Shown here: positions 7,842 through 15,303 of the stretch, in pieces
Layout of the letters: each line of letters opens with the position of its first letter
How positions within the stretch are numbered: the stretch's first letter is position 1
Origin: Verrucomicrobiota bacterium
Lineage (GTDB): Bacteria > Verrucomicrobiota > Verrucomicrobiia > Chthoniobacterales > UBA6821
Assembly (NCBI GenBank): GCA_016871655.1
Contig: VHCR01000008.1
Span: 1-17,174 of the forward strand
Length of the DNA: 17,174 nt
Reading direction: 5' to 3'
Position numbers and translations under genes: made by a program
The notes under the pieces: model-generated
Databases searched by the model: none
What the model was told of the DNA's origin: nothing
The model's input: only the letters and a program-made list of their open reading frames with translations

Positions 7842-8606
7842 TTAATTTTCATTTTTTTCTTCTATACTCTCTTCAGAAGAAATAGCAACTGGCTCTTGAG
7901 ACCCTTCAGAAACAAAAAGCGGCAACTCTGCCTCTGCTGCTGCACTAGAAGCCGCACTTTGAGGAAGTGGAATATAGCGCAACTCGGCTGCGTTCGGAAG
8001 CTCTTCTAGCGCGCGCAACCCAAAGTGATCAAGAAACGCCTGCGTCGTTGTGTAGAGTAGCGGGCGTCCTGGAACTTCTGAACGTCCTGCGATGCGGATC
8101 AGTCCACGATCTAATAATGTTTGCATCACACCATCAACAGCAACACCGCGCACGGCCTCAATATCAGCACGAATGATAGGCTGTCGGTAGGCAATAATGG
8201 CTAGCGTTTCCAACGCAGGTGCACTTAAACGCGTAGGACGAGCCTCCGGAAAAAGTTGACGCAGCCACGGTGCAAATGGCGATGCCGTCACTAACTGCCA
8301 TCCGGAAGCGGTTTCACGAAGTTCATAAGGACGATTGCTACTGGCGATCTCTTGCTTCAAGGTGTCGAGAACTTCAACAAGATCTTTTTCTTTTAGCGAA
8401 GTAAAGGCGCTCGCTGCACTCTCAGGAGCAGCCGCTGCAGCTCCTTTAAAATATCCAAGGAGTTCTTTCAGCGTCACCGCCTTTTGAGAAGCAAAAAGGA
8501 GAGCTTCGACAATTTCAGAAAGTTGAGGAAGGGCTCCATTGGTCTGCGATGAAAACTCGGAAGCATTTTCCACTAAGTTGCTCATTTCTGTTTCATTGAT
8601 GTTCAT
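7842..8606 (-). CDS. scpB: Segregation and condensation protein B
   Basis: ScpB is the winged-helix (kite) subunit of the SMC-ScpAB condensin complex that compacts and segregates the chromosome. The 254-residue protein has a divergent polar N-terminal extension (about 1-27), then LSEIVEALLFASQKAVTLKELLGYF (about 29-53) as the first winged helix. The second contains the family signature LSAPALETLAIIAYRQPIIRADIEAVRGV (about 130-158), followed by LLDRGLIRIAGRSEVPGRPLLYTTTQAFLDHFGL. The tail beyond about residue 200 is acidic, Ala/Glu-rich and low in complexity. It lies 19 bases after scpA and is last in the hpf-scpA-scpB unit. A second in-frame ATG at 8585 is possible, because no Shine-Dalgarno sequence marks either start. 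Confidence 0.95.
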   Translation of the reverse strand: MNINETEMSNLVENASEFSSQTNGALPQLSEIVEALLFASQKAVTLKELLGYFKGAAAAAPESAASAFTSLKEKDLVEVLDTLKQEIASSNRPYELRETASGWQLVTASPFAPWLRQLFPEARPTRLSAPALETLAIIAYRQPIIRADIEAVRGVAVDGVMQTLLDRGLIRIAGRSEVPGRPLLYTTTQAFLDHFGLRALEELPNAAELRYIPLPQSAASSAAAEAELPLFVSEGSQEPVAISSEESIEEKNEN

Positions 8607-8625
8607 GATATGGATAATTTTTTAA

Positions 8626-9387
8626 TTAACTTCCTATTTCTAAAGTCTCCTCTAACTTCTCAATCATAATTTCGCCGAACTGCTCCGGCTGAGATACAGT
8701 GAAGTGTTTCATACGGATTAATTCTAGCATAGCAAGAAACGTGACAACCATCTCCGAACGCGAGGTCGCCGAGGAGAAGAGCTCTTGAAAAGGAATAGAA
8801 ACTCCAGGCGTGATCATACGAAGCAGATGCTGCATACGATCAGCAACGGTATAAGTTTCTTCGTAAATTTCAGAACTCTCTTCTTTGGGCAGACGTTGTA
8901 GCGCTTTTTGAAAAGCATTGATGAGATCAAAAATAGAAACCTCATTCAATAGGAGAGGTCCTTCTGCCGCTATCTCTGGACTTGCAAGCACTCCAGGACG
9001 AGGGAAAAGCGTTCCTTGCAAAGCCTCTTGATCGCGCAAGTGAGCCGCAGCCTCTTTGAATTTCTTGTATTCGATGAGTTGCCGAATGAGTTCCCACCTT
9101 GGATCATCTTCCTCCACATCTTCCTCAGGCATCTGCTGATCCTTTGGCAACAGCGTGCGGCTCTTAATGTAGAGCAGGTTTGCGGCCATCACCACAAACT
9201 CACCTGCTACTTCAATATTCAGAATTTCTAGTGCCTCTAAATATTGCAAATACTCATGCGTGATGCGCTCAAGAGAGACATCGTAAATGTCGACCTCTTC
9301 TTTTTTGATGAGGTATAAAAGCAAATCAAGAGGTCCTTCGAAAACCTCAAGATTCACTTTGTATTCTAAGTCTGTCACTCCGCTCAT
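8626..9387 (-). CDS. scpA: Segregation and condensation protein A
   Basis: ScpA is the kleisin subunit that bridges SMC head domains and carries ScpB. The 253-residue length is typical. The N-terminal motif VFEGPLDLLLYLIKKEEVDIYDVSLERIT (about 15-43) is the family hallmark, followed by the helix AGEFVVMAANLLYIKSRTLLP that contacts the SMC neck. The middle is acidic and loop-rich (EEDVEEDDPRW). The C-terminal winged helix (VVTFLAMLELIRMKHFTVSQPEQFGEIMI, about 214-243) binds the SMC cap. The start lies 4 bases after the hpf stop, indicating translational coupling. No smc gene is in the window. Confidence 0.96.
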   Translation of the reverse strand: MSGVTDLEYKVNLEVFEGPLDLLLYLIKKEEVDIYDVSLERITHEYLQYLEALEILNIEVAGEFVVMAANLLYIKSRTLLPKDQQMPEEDVEEDDPRWELIRQLIEYKKFKEAAAHLRDQEALQGTLFPRPGVLASPEIAAEGPLLLNEVSIFDLINAFQKALQRLPKEESSEIYEETYTVADRMQHLLRMITPGVSIPFQELFSSATSRSEMVVTFLAMLELIRMKHFTVSQPEQFGEIMIEKLEETLEIGS

Positions 9388-9391
9388 TACT

Positions 9392-9742
9392 TTAGGAGCG
9401 AAGTCCTCGCTTCATCGCTTCCTTTGCAACCCGCAATTTGTGAGTCTTTGCCTCACGGCGTCTTGTTTTATTTTTACGAAGTTGCTGAGCTAATTTTGCA
9501 ACCGTGAGATCCACCGCAGCATAAAGATCATCTTCAGCATCCTCAGCGTGAATATCAGGTCCTGGCAAGGCAAGATGAACTTTAACAATGTAGCGTTTCT
9601 TTTTTGTGTCATCGTGCATGATCACCACGTGAGCAGCAATCAACGACGGAGTCATCGATTCCAGATGCTCGACTTTTTCACAAACGTAGGAATGAATCGC
9701 TGCAGTGAGGACCATGTGACGAGGGCTTAAATGAATTTGCAT
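9392..9742 (-). CDS. hpf: Short-form ribosome hibernation promoting factor (HPF/YfiA family)
   Basis: HPF binds the 30S subunit at the decoding site and promotes inactive ribosome dimers in slow growth. The 116-residue protein matches the short form, with no C-terminal dimerisation domain. Family features are the start MQIHLSPRHMVLTAAIHSYVCEKVEHLE, the strand KKKRYIVKVHLALPGPDIHAEDAEDDLYAAVD (about 47-78) and a basic tail after KLAQQLRKNKTRRR. The basic C-terminus extends about 20 residues past the usual core. It is the first gene of the hpf-scpA-scpB unit. Coupling a hibernation factor to condensin subunits is an observation of context, not a known pathway link. Confidence 0.9.
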   Translation of the reverse strand: MQIHLSPRHMVLTAAIHSYVCEKVEHLESMTPSLIAAHVVIMHDDTKKKRYIVKVHLALPGPDIHAEDAEDDLYAAVDLTVAKLAQQLRKNKTRRREAKTHKLRVAKEAMKRGLRS

Positions 9743-9786
9743 AGGTAAAGTTGGTTATTGGATGAGTGGCAATTCTGCCCGAGCAT

Positions 9787-9818
9787 AAAAAACAGCGCTA
9801 GAAAAATCCAGCGCTGTT
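9787..9818 (-). terminator. Intrinsic terminator after the glycosidase gene (family copy 3)
   Basis: AACAGCGCT (9791-9799) pairs with AGCGCTGTT (9810-9818) around a loop containing GAAAAAT, and on the minus strand the stem is followed by six T. It lies 58 bases after the stop at 9876 and upstream of hpf. The hairpin shares its stem and loop sequence with those after omp1 and omp2. Confidence 0.8.
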
Positions 9819-9841
9819 ATCAAATTTTAAAAAATAGGATT

Positions 9842-9896
9842 ACCCGGATATTTCAGGGTGATCCGTTGCGACGATTCACTCTGAAATATTCTGGGT
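9842..9896. repeat. Palindromic repeat, copy 2 of the ACCCGGATATTT family
   Basis: The 55-base element starts ACCCGGATATTTCAG and ends CTGAAATATTCTGGGT, an inverted repeat with one extra base and one mismatch. It contains GCGACGATTC (9868-9877), the reverse complement of the core GAATCGTCGC in the copy at 4943-5014. The element overlaps the 3' end of the glycosidase gene and supplies its last six codons (TQNISE) and the stop. Confidence 0.7.
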
Positions 9897-10667
9897 AAAT
9901 TTTATTCCTAGAAAATTTCTCACCATCCCTATTTCTGATTGAGAAAATGGTTCCGGAGTAAGGTCTACCCAGAGCGCACTTGAGGACCCTCCATCGAGGT
10001 TAAGCGCTCGTTCGAGCGGATACACTGGCAAAAATCGAGGCGCCGCAGCCAGCAAAACACGAGCTGCTTCAGCAAGCGTTACTGGAGAAATTACACCAAG
10101 CATCCAGGCCCCATGCCCATCCGTTGCCACAAACGTCCGACGTGCAATCCGTCTTGTTTCGAGCCCAATAACAGGAGCCTGATGATTGATGAGAAAAGGA
10201 CCCGCTTGCAAAACTTCTGTCGCTCTTGACGGCATTTTTTCTCCAACGTGGACGAGTTGTAATTTTTTTTCTGACCCAACAACAAACCCGCTCAACAATC
10301 GCGGTGCCGTTTCCTGAGCGTGTATCGTTTTTCTCCCGCTGATGACTAAACCCATTGGCTTTCCATCGAGGCGAAAATAGCCACCATTGACTCCTGCCAA
10401 AAAATGTTCCTCTTTCATCACCTGCGCCAACGTTTTATCACGCGCTGGATTATCGACAACTTGCAGTTGAACATTTTTTTCAGAAAAAACAATCGCCGTG
10501 ACAACAGCCTCCTGAGGAGGATTAGAACCCTCACGCAACGTTACGGACTTGAGCGTTACACCTCCTGAAAGAGAACCGAGCTCTTTACTTTTGACGAGGT
10601 GCCAGCGCTCGCTGGGAGCAGCTTGCAGGCTGACTACGAAGATTAGAAAGAAAAGTAAAAATCTCAT
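9876..10667 (-). CDS. Secreted phosphodiester glycosidase family protein (NAGPA-like, DUF2233 type)
   Basis: The fold is shared with the mammalian uncovering enzyme and bacterial enzymes that hydrolyse glycosyl phosphodiesters; the bacterial substrate here is unknown. The 263-residue protein starts with a signal peptide (MRFLLFFLIFVVSLQA, cleavage near residue 16-17), so it acts outside the inner membrane. Family motifs are NGGYF (94-98) followed by GKPMGLVISG, the QAGPFLI block (155-160), the arginine pair in RRIARRTF (172-179), TDGHGAWMLGV (182-192) and ALNLDGGSSSALWV (221-234). The final TQNISE is encoded by a palindromic repeat. Upstream, 121 repeat-filled bases separate it from cobA/hemD, so it may be a late member of the haem operon; a terminator follows it. 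Confidence 0.88.
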   Translation of the reverse strand: MRFLLFFLIFVVSLQAAPSERWHLVKSKELGSLSGGVTLKSVTLREGSNPPQEAVVTAIVFSEKNVQLQVVDNPARDKTLAQVMKEEHFLAGVNGGYFRLDGKPMGLVISGRKTIHAQETAPRLLSGFVVGSEKKLQLVHVGEKMPSRATEVLQAGPFLINHQAPVIGLETRRIARRTFVATDGHGAWMLGVISPVTLAEAARVLLAAAPRFLPVYPLERALNLDGGSSSALWVDLTPEPFSQSEIGMVRNFLGIKFTQNISE

Positions 10668-10672
10668 AAAAA

Positions 10673-10834
10673 GAATTCACCACAAAGAGCGTTTTTAGAA
10701 GATGGAAGATAGAAGTCGAGGCCTTCGGCAAGAATAAAATTTTTTATGCTGTTTGCCATAGCAAACCACAACTCCCATCTTCCATCTTCTATCTTCTATC
10801 TTCAAAATTTTTTCGTGATCTTTGTGGTGAATTC
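10673..10834. repeat. Nested palindromic element with heptamer arms
   Basis: The outer arms GAATTCACCACAAAG (10673-10687) and CTTTGTGGTGAATTC (10820-10834) are perfect 15-base inverted repeats. Inside, a 7-base period array of CCATCTT/CTATCTT units (10774-10803) faces its partial complement AGAAGATGGAAGATAGAAG (10697-10715). The centre holds GTTTGCcataGCAAAC (10751-10766) and a small GCCTTCGGC hairpin. The element sits between cobA/hemD and the glycosidase gene and supplies the last 15 codons of CobA/HemD. The ACCACAAAGA ends recur in the element at 5681-5972 and as a half-site at 13503-13521. Confidence 0.7.
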
Positions 10835-12372
10835 TCTAAATGATCCACAATCGCGGCAACTAACCCCGGAATATCATGTTGCTTGGCTTCCAAGCCTATC
10901 TTCATACCGAGTTCTTTCATCACCGAAGAAGTCACGGGGCCGATGCTGGCAAGTGTTGTTGTTAATGGCAAGACAACGGAATTTTTTTCTAAATAGTTTT
11001 TAAAATGCTGTGCCGTCGAGCCACTCGTAAAGGTAACGAGGTCTGCTCCCTCTTCAGCAAAGCGTTTCCAGCCGCCGGCAACATCATCCGTGACACCGAC
11101 TGTTTCATAAACGGGGACATCATCAACAATTGCTCCGAAATTTTCTAATTCCACAGCAAGCATTTCACGAGATCCCGAAGCGCGCGGCAAAAGGATCTTT
11201 AAATTTTCGACTCCGAGTTTTTTAAACTCTTTCAAGAGCGACTCGGCCACAAATTGTGGAGGAATCAAATCCACGCCAAATCGGTATTCTTCGATTTTTT
11301 GGGCCGTTCCGGGCCCGATTGCAGCAATTTTCGCATTTCCCAACTCACGTGCATCGCGATGCAACTTGTAAAATGCTTCGAAAAAATGAGCCACACCGTT
11401 GGGACTCGTGAAGACAATCCAATCGTAATGATGAGCCTGCGCTAAGGCCTCGACAAAAGCTTCGCGATCTTTTTTTTCTGTCACAGGCTTGATGCGAATG
11501 GTTGGCAACTCGTAGGCATCCGCCCCCAAGTCGCGCAACGTCTTAACGAGCTCGCTCGCTTTTTCACGTGTGCGTGTCACAGCAATCCGTTTTCTAAAAA
11601 GAGGCTTCGTCTCAAACCAATTAAGTTTTTCTCGCAACGAAACCACTTCCCCAAAAACCGCAAGCGCTGGAGCTTTGAAATTTTTCTCCTGCGCTAGTTT
11701 AGCAATCGTCACCAATGTCCCCGTCAACGTCTCTTGACGAGGTGTTGAGGCCCATCGGACTAAAGCGACTGGTGTTTTCTTTTCCATTCCTGCAGCTAAA
11801 AGCTCCTCGCAAATTTTTTCCAGACGTTCCATTCCCATCAACATCACCTTCGTTCCTGGCGTCGTTGCGAGAGCGTCATAATCGAGCTTTGATTCTTTTT
11901 TCGCGGGATCTTCATGTCCTGTAAAAATTGTGAGCATCGCATTACTTGCACGATGCGTTACCGGAATCCCGGCGTAAGCCAATCCTCCAATAGCAGAGGT
12001 AATGCCAGGAACAATTTCAAATTTTAAACCTGCGTCTTCAAGCGCCTCTGCCTCTTCTCCACCGCGCCCAAAAAGAAAAGGATCTCCTCCCTTGAGCCTC
12101 ACCACTAACTTTCCATCTTGCGTCGACTTCACGAGCAATTGATTGATCTCCTCTTGCGAGAGTGTATGTTTTCCAGCTGCCTTACCCACGTAGATTTTTT
12201 CTGCTGTTGCAGGTGCTTGCTGTAACAAGATGGGGTTGCAAAGATAATCATAAATCACGATCTCTGCGTCATGCAGTAACTTCGCACCCCGCACCGTCAA
12301 GAGTCCTGGATCACCTGGCCCAGCACCGATGAGATAGCAAATGCCATTTTTAGATTGAGATTGTTTTTTCAT
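10789..12372 (-). CDS. cobA-hemD: Fused uroporphyrinogen-III C-methyltransferase / uroporphyrinogen-III synthase
   Basis: The protein joins two steps at the branch point of tetrapyrrole synthesis. The CobA half methylates uroporphyrinogen III twice with S-adenosylmethionine to precorrin-2; the HemD half cyclises hydroxymethylbilane to uroporphyrinogen III. In 527 residues, the CobA domain (about 10-255) shows GAGPGDPGLLT (17-27), RLKGGDPFLFGRGGEE (92-107) and VPGITSAIGGLAYAGIPVTHR (121-141). HemD spans about 260-512, beginning RKRIAVTRTREKASELV and including FTSPNGV and TFTSGST. Such fusions are known in several phyla. The last 15 residues, ENSPQRSRKNFEDRR, are encoded by a palindromic repeat and are unlikely to be ancestral. 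It starts 14 bases after hemC. Confidence 0.95.
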   Translation of the reverse strand: MKKQSQSKNGICYLIGAGPGDPGLLTVRGAKLLHDAEIVIYDYLCNPILLQQAPATAEKIYVGKAAGKHTLSQEEINQLLVKSTQDGKLVVRLKGGDPFLFGRGGEEAEALEDAGLKFEIVPGITSAIGGLAYAGIPVTHRASNAMLTIFTGHEDPAKKESKLDYDALATTPGTKVMLMGMERLEKICEELLAAGMEKKTPVALVRWASTPRQETLTGTLVTIAKLAQEKNFKAPALAVFGEVVSLREKLNWFETKPLFRKRIAVTRTREKASELVKTLRDLGADAYELPTIRIKPVTEKKDREAFVEALAQAHHYDWIVFTSPNGVAHFFEAFYKLHRDARELGNAKIAAIGPGTAQKIEEYRFGVDLIPPQFVAESLLKEFKKLGVENLKILLPRASGSREMLAVELENFGAIVDDVPVYETVGVTDDVAGGWKRFAEEGADLVTFTSGSTAQHFKNYLEKNSVVLPLTTTLASIGPVTSSVMKELGMKIGLEAKQHDIPGLVAAIVDHLENSPQRSRKNFEDRR

Positions 12373-12386
12373 ATAAAATTTTGTGT

Positions 12387-13475
12387 TTATTTTTCTGCTA
12401 ACTTCTCCCCTAGCTGAGTCGCGACTCGTAATGCTACTTCTTCGGGTGTAGGACCGCTAGCCTCACCTTCTCTCAGTTTTGCTGAAGGAAAAGGTACATA
12501 GGTTGCACGCAGATGAATTTTTCGGGAAGAAGGATCCATCGTCGCTAACGCGCCCAACGCCATGTGACAGCCACCGCCGAGGTATTGCAGTAAAAGTCTC
12601 TCCGCTGTTACACAGCACGCTGTCTCTTCGTGGTGAATTTTTTTTAAAGCATTTTCAAAAGATGCAGAATTATTTTGAGCACGCGTCTCGACAGCAACCG
12701 CTCCCTGACCTGGTGCTGGGAGAAGATCAGTCAGCTCCGTCACAAAAAATTCCTTTTCTTCAAACAAAAATTTTCCACAACCATTGACAATCCCAAGATC
12801 AAAACCCAAACGCTCCAATCCCGCCCGCGCCAAAATAATTCCATCAAAACAGGGGTCAGTCCGACAGTTTATTACAAAAGGTGCCAGTTCATTTCTTTTT
12901 CTGATGTAACGGAGTGGCACCTTTTGTAATAAACTGTCGGACTGACCCCTGTTTTTTAATTTCCTCAAACGTGTTGGAACGTTACCGCGGATCGGCTTCA
13001 CAACAAGGTCTGAGCGCTGTGCCCTCATCCACTCCAAACGGCGTGGACTACTCGTTCCCACAACAGCTTGCGCCGGCAGGTCTTGCAAGCCGCCAGATTC
13101 TTGCGTAATGAGAACATCGGTCACATTAGCTCTAGGTAAAATAGCTGCTAATCTCAATCCCTGCGGTGTGATCACAGGGAGATCTTTGAGACTGTGCACA
13201 GCTGCATCGATCTCATGAGCGAGGAGCGCCTCCTCTAATTGCCGCGTGAACAGACCCGATCCTTCCGCGACCGGCTGATGCAGCGGTAACTCTGATTTTG
13301 CATCCCCTATTGTCGTAATGATTTTTTCTTCCAGCAAAAGTTGAGGCTCAGCAGCACTCAGCGCTTCACGAACCATTGTCGTCTGTACGCGCGCCAAAGC
13401 GCTTCCGCGAGTACCAAGGGTAACGTGCTGTAAGTTGTAGGTTGCAGCTTGCAGAGATAATTCGTTCGAATGCAT
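12387..13475 (-). CDS. hemC: Porphobilinogen deaminase (hydroxymethylbilane synthase) with palindromic in-frame insertion
   Basis: HemC condenses four porphobilinogen molecules into hydroxymethylbilane on a dipyrromethane cofactor. The 362-residue protein is about 50 longer than usual. Conserved parts are LGTRGSALA (20-28), HSLKDLP (94-100), VGTSSPRR (139-146), IRGNVPTRLRKL (162-173), FDGIILARAGLERLG (210-224), PAPGQGA (253-259) and the cofactor cysteine Cys303 in LGGGCHMALGA. Between RKL and FDG, where four or five residues are normal, there are 36 (174-209), encoded by an inverted DNA repeat. Residues 1-17 precede the true domain, and part of them is encoded by a 7-base period repeat. No alternative ATG or GTG start lies nearer the domain. 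Catalytic residues look intact, so the enzyme may still work. Confidence 0.93.
   Translation of the reverse strand: MHSNELSLQAATYNLQHVTLGTRGSALARVQTTMVREALSAAEPQLLLEEKIITTIGDAKSELPLHQPVAEGSGLFTRQLEEALLAHEIDAAVHSLKDLPVITPQGLRLAAILPRANVTDVLITQESGGLQDLPAQAVVGTSSPRRLEWMRAQRSDLVVKPIRGNVPTRLRKLKNRGQSDSLLQKVPLRYIRKRNELAPFVINCRTDPCFDGIILARAGLERLGFDLGIVNGCGKFLFEEKEFFVTELTDLLPAPGQGAVAVETRAQNNSASFENALKKIHHEETACCVTAERLLLQYLGGGCHMALGALATMDPSSRKIHLRATYVPFPSAKLREGEASGPTPEEVALRVATQLGEKLAEK
12846..12955. mobile_element. Palindromic insertion element inside hemC
   Basis: The arms 12846-12886 and 12915-12955 are perfect 41-base inverted repeats around a 28-base centre. The ends read AGGGGTCAGTCCGACAG and its complement. 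Read on the hemC strand the element has no stop and keeps the frame. The equivalent site in ordinary HemC proteins is a short loop, so the element was inserted. No direct target duplication is obvious. It has no coding capacity of its own and would need a transposase elsewhere. No second copy is present in this window. Confidence 0.85.
13426..13453. repeat. Four degenerate heptamers in the 5' end of hemC
   Basis: TGCTGTA, AGTTGTA, GGTTGCA and GCTTGCA follow each other exactly (consensus RGYTGYA). They encode most of the non-conserved N-terminal stretch LQAATYNLQH of HemC. The 7-base period is shared with the arrays at 10774-10803 and 15304-15335, although the unit sequences differ. No inverted partner was found. 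Confidence 0.45.
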
Positions 13476-13502
13476 AGGAGAAAGCTTTTTAAATTTTTAC
13501 CC

Positions 13503-13521
13503 TTTTTTGTGTTCTTTGTGG
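13503..13521. repeat. Half-site of the CACAAAGAACACAAA repeat
   Basis: On the minus strand, CCACAAAGAACACAAAA follows the hemA stop codon directly and fills much of the 46-base hemA-hemC gap. The same sequence opens the inner arm of the element at 5732. It lacks an inverted mate here, so it may be a remnant. Confidence 0.5.
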
Positions 13522-14535
13522 CTAATGTTTTTTTCTGCTTTGCAGCCATTTCAAAAAAGTCCCAGCATGCTCTTCGATCATTGATTCGCAACGAACCACT
13601 TCTTGACGGCGGATGTCGAGGGATTGTGCAGCAATTTGTTGAAGGCTGTCGATATCATAGAGAAAAACTCCTGGAAGTTTGTTGATCGCTGGTTCCGCAT
13701 CGCGAGGTACTGCAAGATCGATGACAAAGAGTGGACGCTGCTGACGCTGTTTGAGGAGCGGTTTTAATTTTTCGACGGTCAAGATCGCATGAGGAGCTCC
13801 GGTCGAACTGATGATGATATCAACGTCCAAAAAAGTTTTTTCCCAATGATCAAAGTGTAACGCCATCCCTCCAATTTCCGCTGCTAGAGCAGCTGCACGC
13901 TCATAGGTTCGGTTCGAGACAATCACGCTCCTTACGCCCCGTGATTGCAAACTCCGCGCAGTCCGTTCACTGATTTCTCCGGCGCCTAAAATCATCACAC
14001 GGCATTGATCTAGTTTTCCAAAAATTTTCTCAGCGAGTTCTACTGCGACCGAGCCGACAGAAACAGCTCCTCGCGTGATTTGCGTTTCTGTCCTGACCGA
14101 TTTGGCCACACGAAAAGCATGTTGAAACAAGCGATGGAGCGGACTTGTTGTCGTTCCACATTCAGCAGCGAGCATGTACGCTTTTTTGACCTGACCTAAA
14201 ATTTCTGTCTCTCCAATCACCATCGAATCAAGCCCACTTGCAACACGAAATAAATGCCGCACCGCTGTTGGAGTAGTGTGATGGTAAAGTGGTAACATTT
14301 CACCAGAGCGTTCATGAAGAATTTTTTGAAAGCCTTGCAATGTTTGTAACGGACACAACGTTGAGGCGTAGAGTTCCACACGATTGCAGGTTGAAAGCAT
14401 CACCGCGCCTGAGACTCCATCAATCTTTCGCATCTGTTCCAACACCGTCGCCATCTCGCGATCGTGAATAGCAGCCTGCTCGCGCATACTGAGCGAGGCA
14501 ATTTTGTGATTAATACCAGCACAAAAAATGTTCAT
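13522..14535 (-). CDS. hemA: Glutamyl-tRNA reductase, short form
   Basis: HemA reduces glutamyl-tRNA to glutamate-1-semialdehyde, the first step of C5-pathway tetrapyrrole synthesis. The catalytic Cys50 lies in STCNRVELY (48-56). The substrate domain contains GLDSMVIGETEILGQVKKAY (101-120), and the NADPH-binding fold starts at MILGAGEISERTARSL (181-196). Later SSTGAPHAIL and VIDLAVPRD are typical. At 337 residues it is about 80 shorter than the Escherichia coli enzyme and ends soon after the NADPH domain, lacking most of the C-terminal dimerisation domain. Chlamydial HemA is similarly short, so this is probably natural rather than a truncation. The start codon overlaps the hemX stop (ATGA), showing translational coupling. 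Confidence 0.94.
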   Translation of the reverse strand: MNIFCAGINHKIASLSMREQAAIHDREMATVLEQMRKIDGVSGAVMLSTCNRVELYASTLCPLQTLQGFQKILHERSGEMLPLYHHTTPTAVRHLFRVASGLDSMVIGETEILGQVKKAYMLAAECGTTTSPLHRLFQHAFRVAKSVRTETQITRGAVSVGSVAVELAEKIFGKLDQCRVMILGAGEISERTARSLQSRGVRSVIVSNRTYERAAALAAEIGGMALHFDHWEKTFLDVDIIISSTGAPHAILTVEKLKPLLKQRQQRPLFVIDLAVPRDAEPAINKLPGVFLYDIDSLQQIAAQSLDIRRQEVVRCESMIEEHAGTFLKWLQSRKKH

Positions 14536-15296
14536 GCGATTTTAAAAAGAACTCCCAGCGCAAAAAGAAAAATCAGCACTACTCCTTGCGCAAAACGATG
14601 TGCCGACAGTCGACGTGCTTGTTGAGCCACCCCGAGCAGACCATAAAATCCCCACAATAAAAAAGAGATCCAGAATTTCATTCCTGAAATAGAAATCCCT
14701 GATAAAGCTCCAGCAACAAAACTCATCGTTAATAGCACTAGCCCCAACCAGAGCAAGCGCGCCGTTGTAATTTCCAATAATTGCATCGGCGGCAAAAAAT
14801 GAAAAATCGGTGCCGGCGCTTGCGATTTGAGTTGGGCTTCTTGAAATAAAAACATCGCCGCCGAAACGCCGGCCAATCCAAGCGCTCCAAAGGCCACCAA
14901 CGAAAGCGCAGCGTGAGTCTCAATCCAAGAATTGAGGCAATGTTGAGTAACAACAGCAGGCGGTAAAAAAAAGAATCCTATCGATTGAAAAATCAAAATG
15001 AGCGGCGCAGTAAAAGCTCCCATGAGCGATACACGATAGGTGGAGCCGATGAGCAGATAAAACCAGCCGATAGCCCAACTCAAAAAGATCAACATCTCTG
15101 GCAAGGTTGTGATTGGGCAAGCGTGCGTTCCCTTTCCTCTCAGCACTAAAAACCAACTTTGGCACACCACTCCTAAAAAAATTGCCACAAAACTAAAACG
15201 TCCAGGCCGCAGCTGCTTGGTACGAAGTGCCAAGAGCGTTGAAGAGAAACTAAAAAGATAAAAAAAAGTGGAGGCCCAGAGGGAGATGGATTCCAT
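14532..15296 (-). CDS. hemX: HemX/CcsA-type cytochrome c assembly membrane protein
   Basis: Proteins of this family lie in the inner membrane next to hemA. They are related to CcsA/CcmC haem-handling proteins; the HemX subgroup is linked to HemA level or haem delivery, with an uncertain mechanism. The 254-residue product has about eight hydrophobic helices and the family region THACPITTLPEMLIFLSWAIGWFYLL (about 58-83), then a conserved helix WIETHAALSLVAFGALGLAGVSAAMFLFQE. I start it at ATG 15296. The open frame extends to an ATG at 15344, but the extra 16 residues (MFLPIAYSLQPTAYSS) are encoded by the TAGGCTG repeat array and do not look native. It overlaps hemA by 4 bases. Confidence 0.85.
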   Translation of the reverse strand: MESISLWASTFFYLFSFSSTLLALRTKQLRPGRFSFVAIFLGVVCQSWFLVLRGKGTHACPITTLPEMLIFLSWAIGWFYLLIGSTYRVSLMGAFTAPLILIFQSIGFFFLPPAVVTQHCLNSWIETHAALSLVAFGALGLAGVSAAMFLFQEAQLKSQAPAPIFHFLPPMQLLEITTARLLWLGLVLLTMSFVAGALSGISISGMKFWISFLLWGFYGLLGVAQQARRLSAHRFAQGVVLIFLFALGVLFKIA

Positions 15297-15303
15297 GCTG
15301 GAA

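Noticed and set aside
12914..13108. Rightward open frame over hemC starting in the palindrome
   Set aside because: It arises because the palindromic arm reads similarly on both strands; the rest is the antisense of well-conserved HemC.
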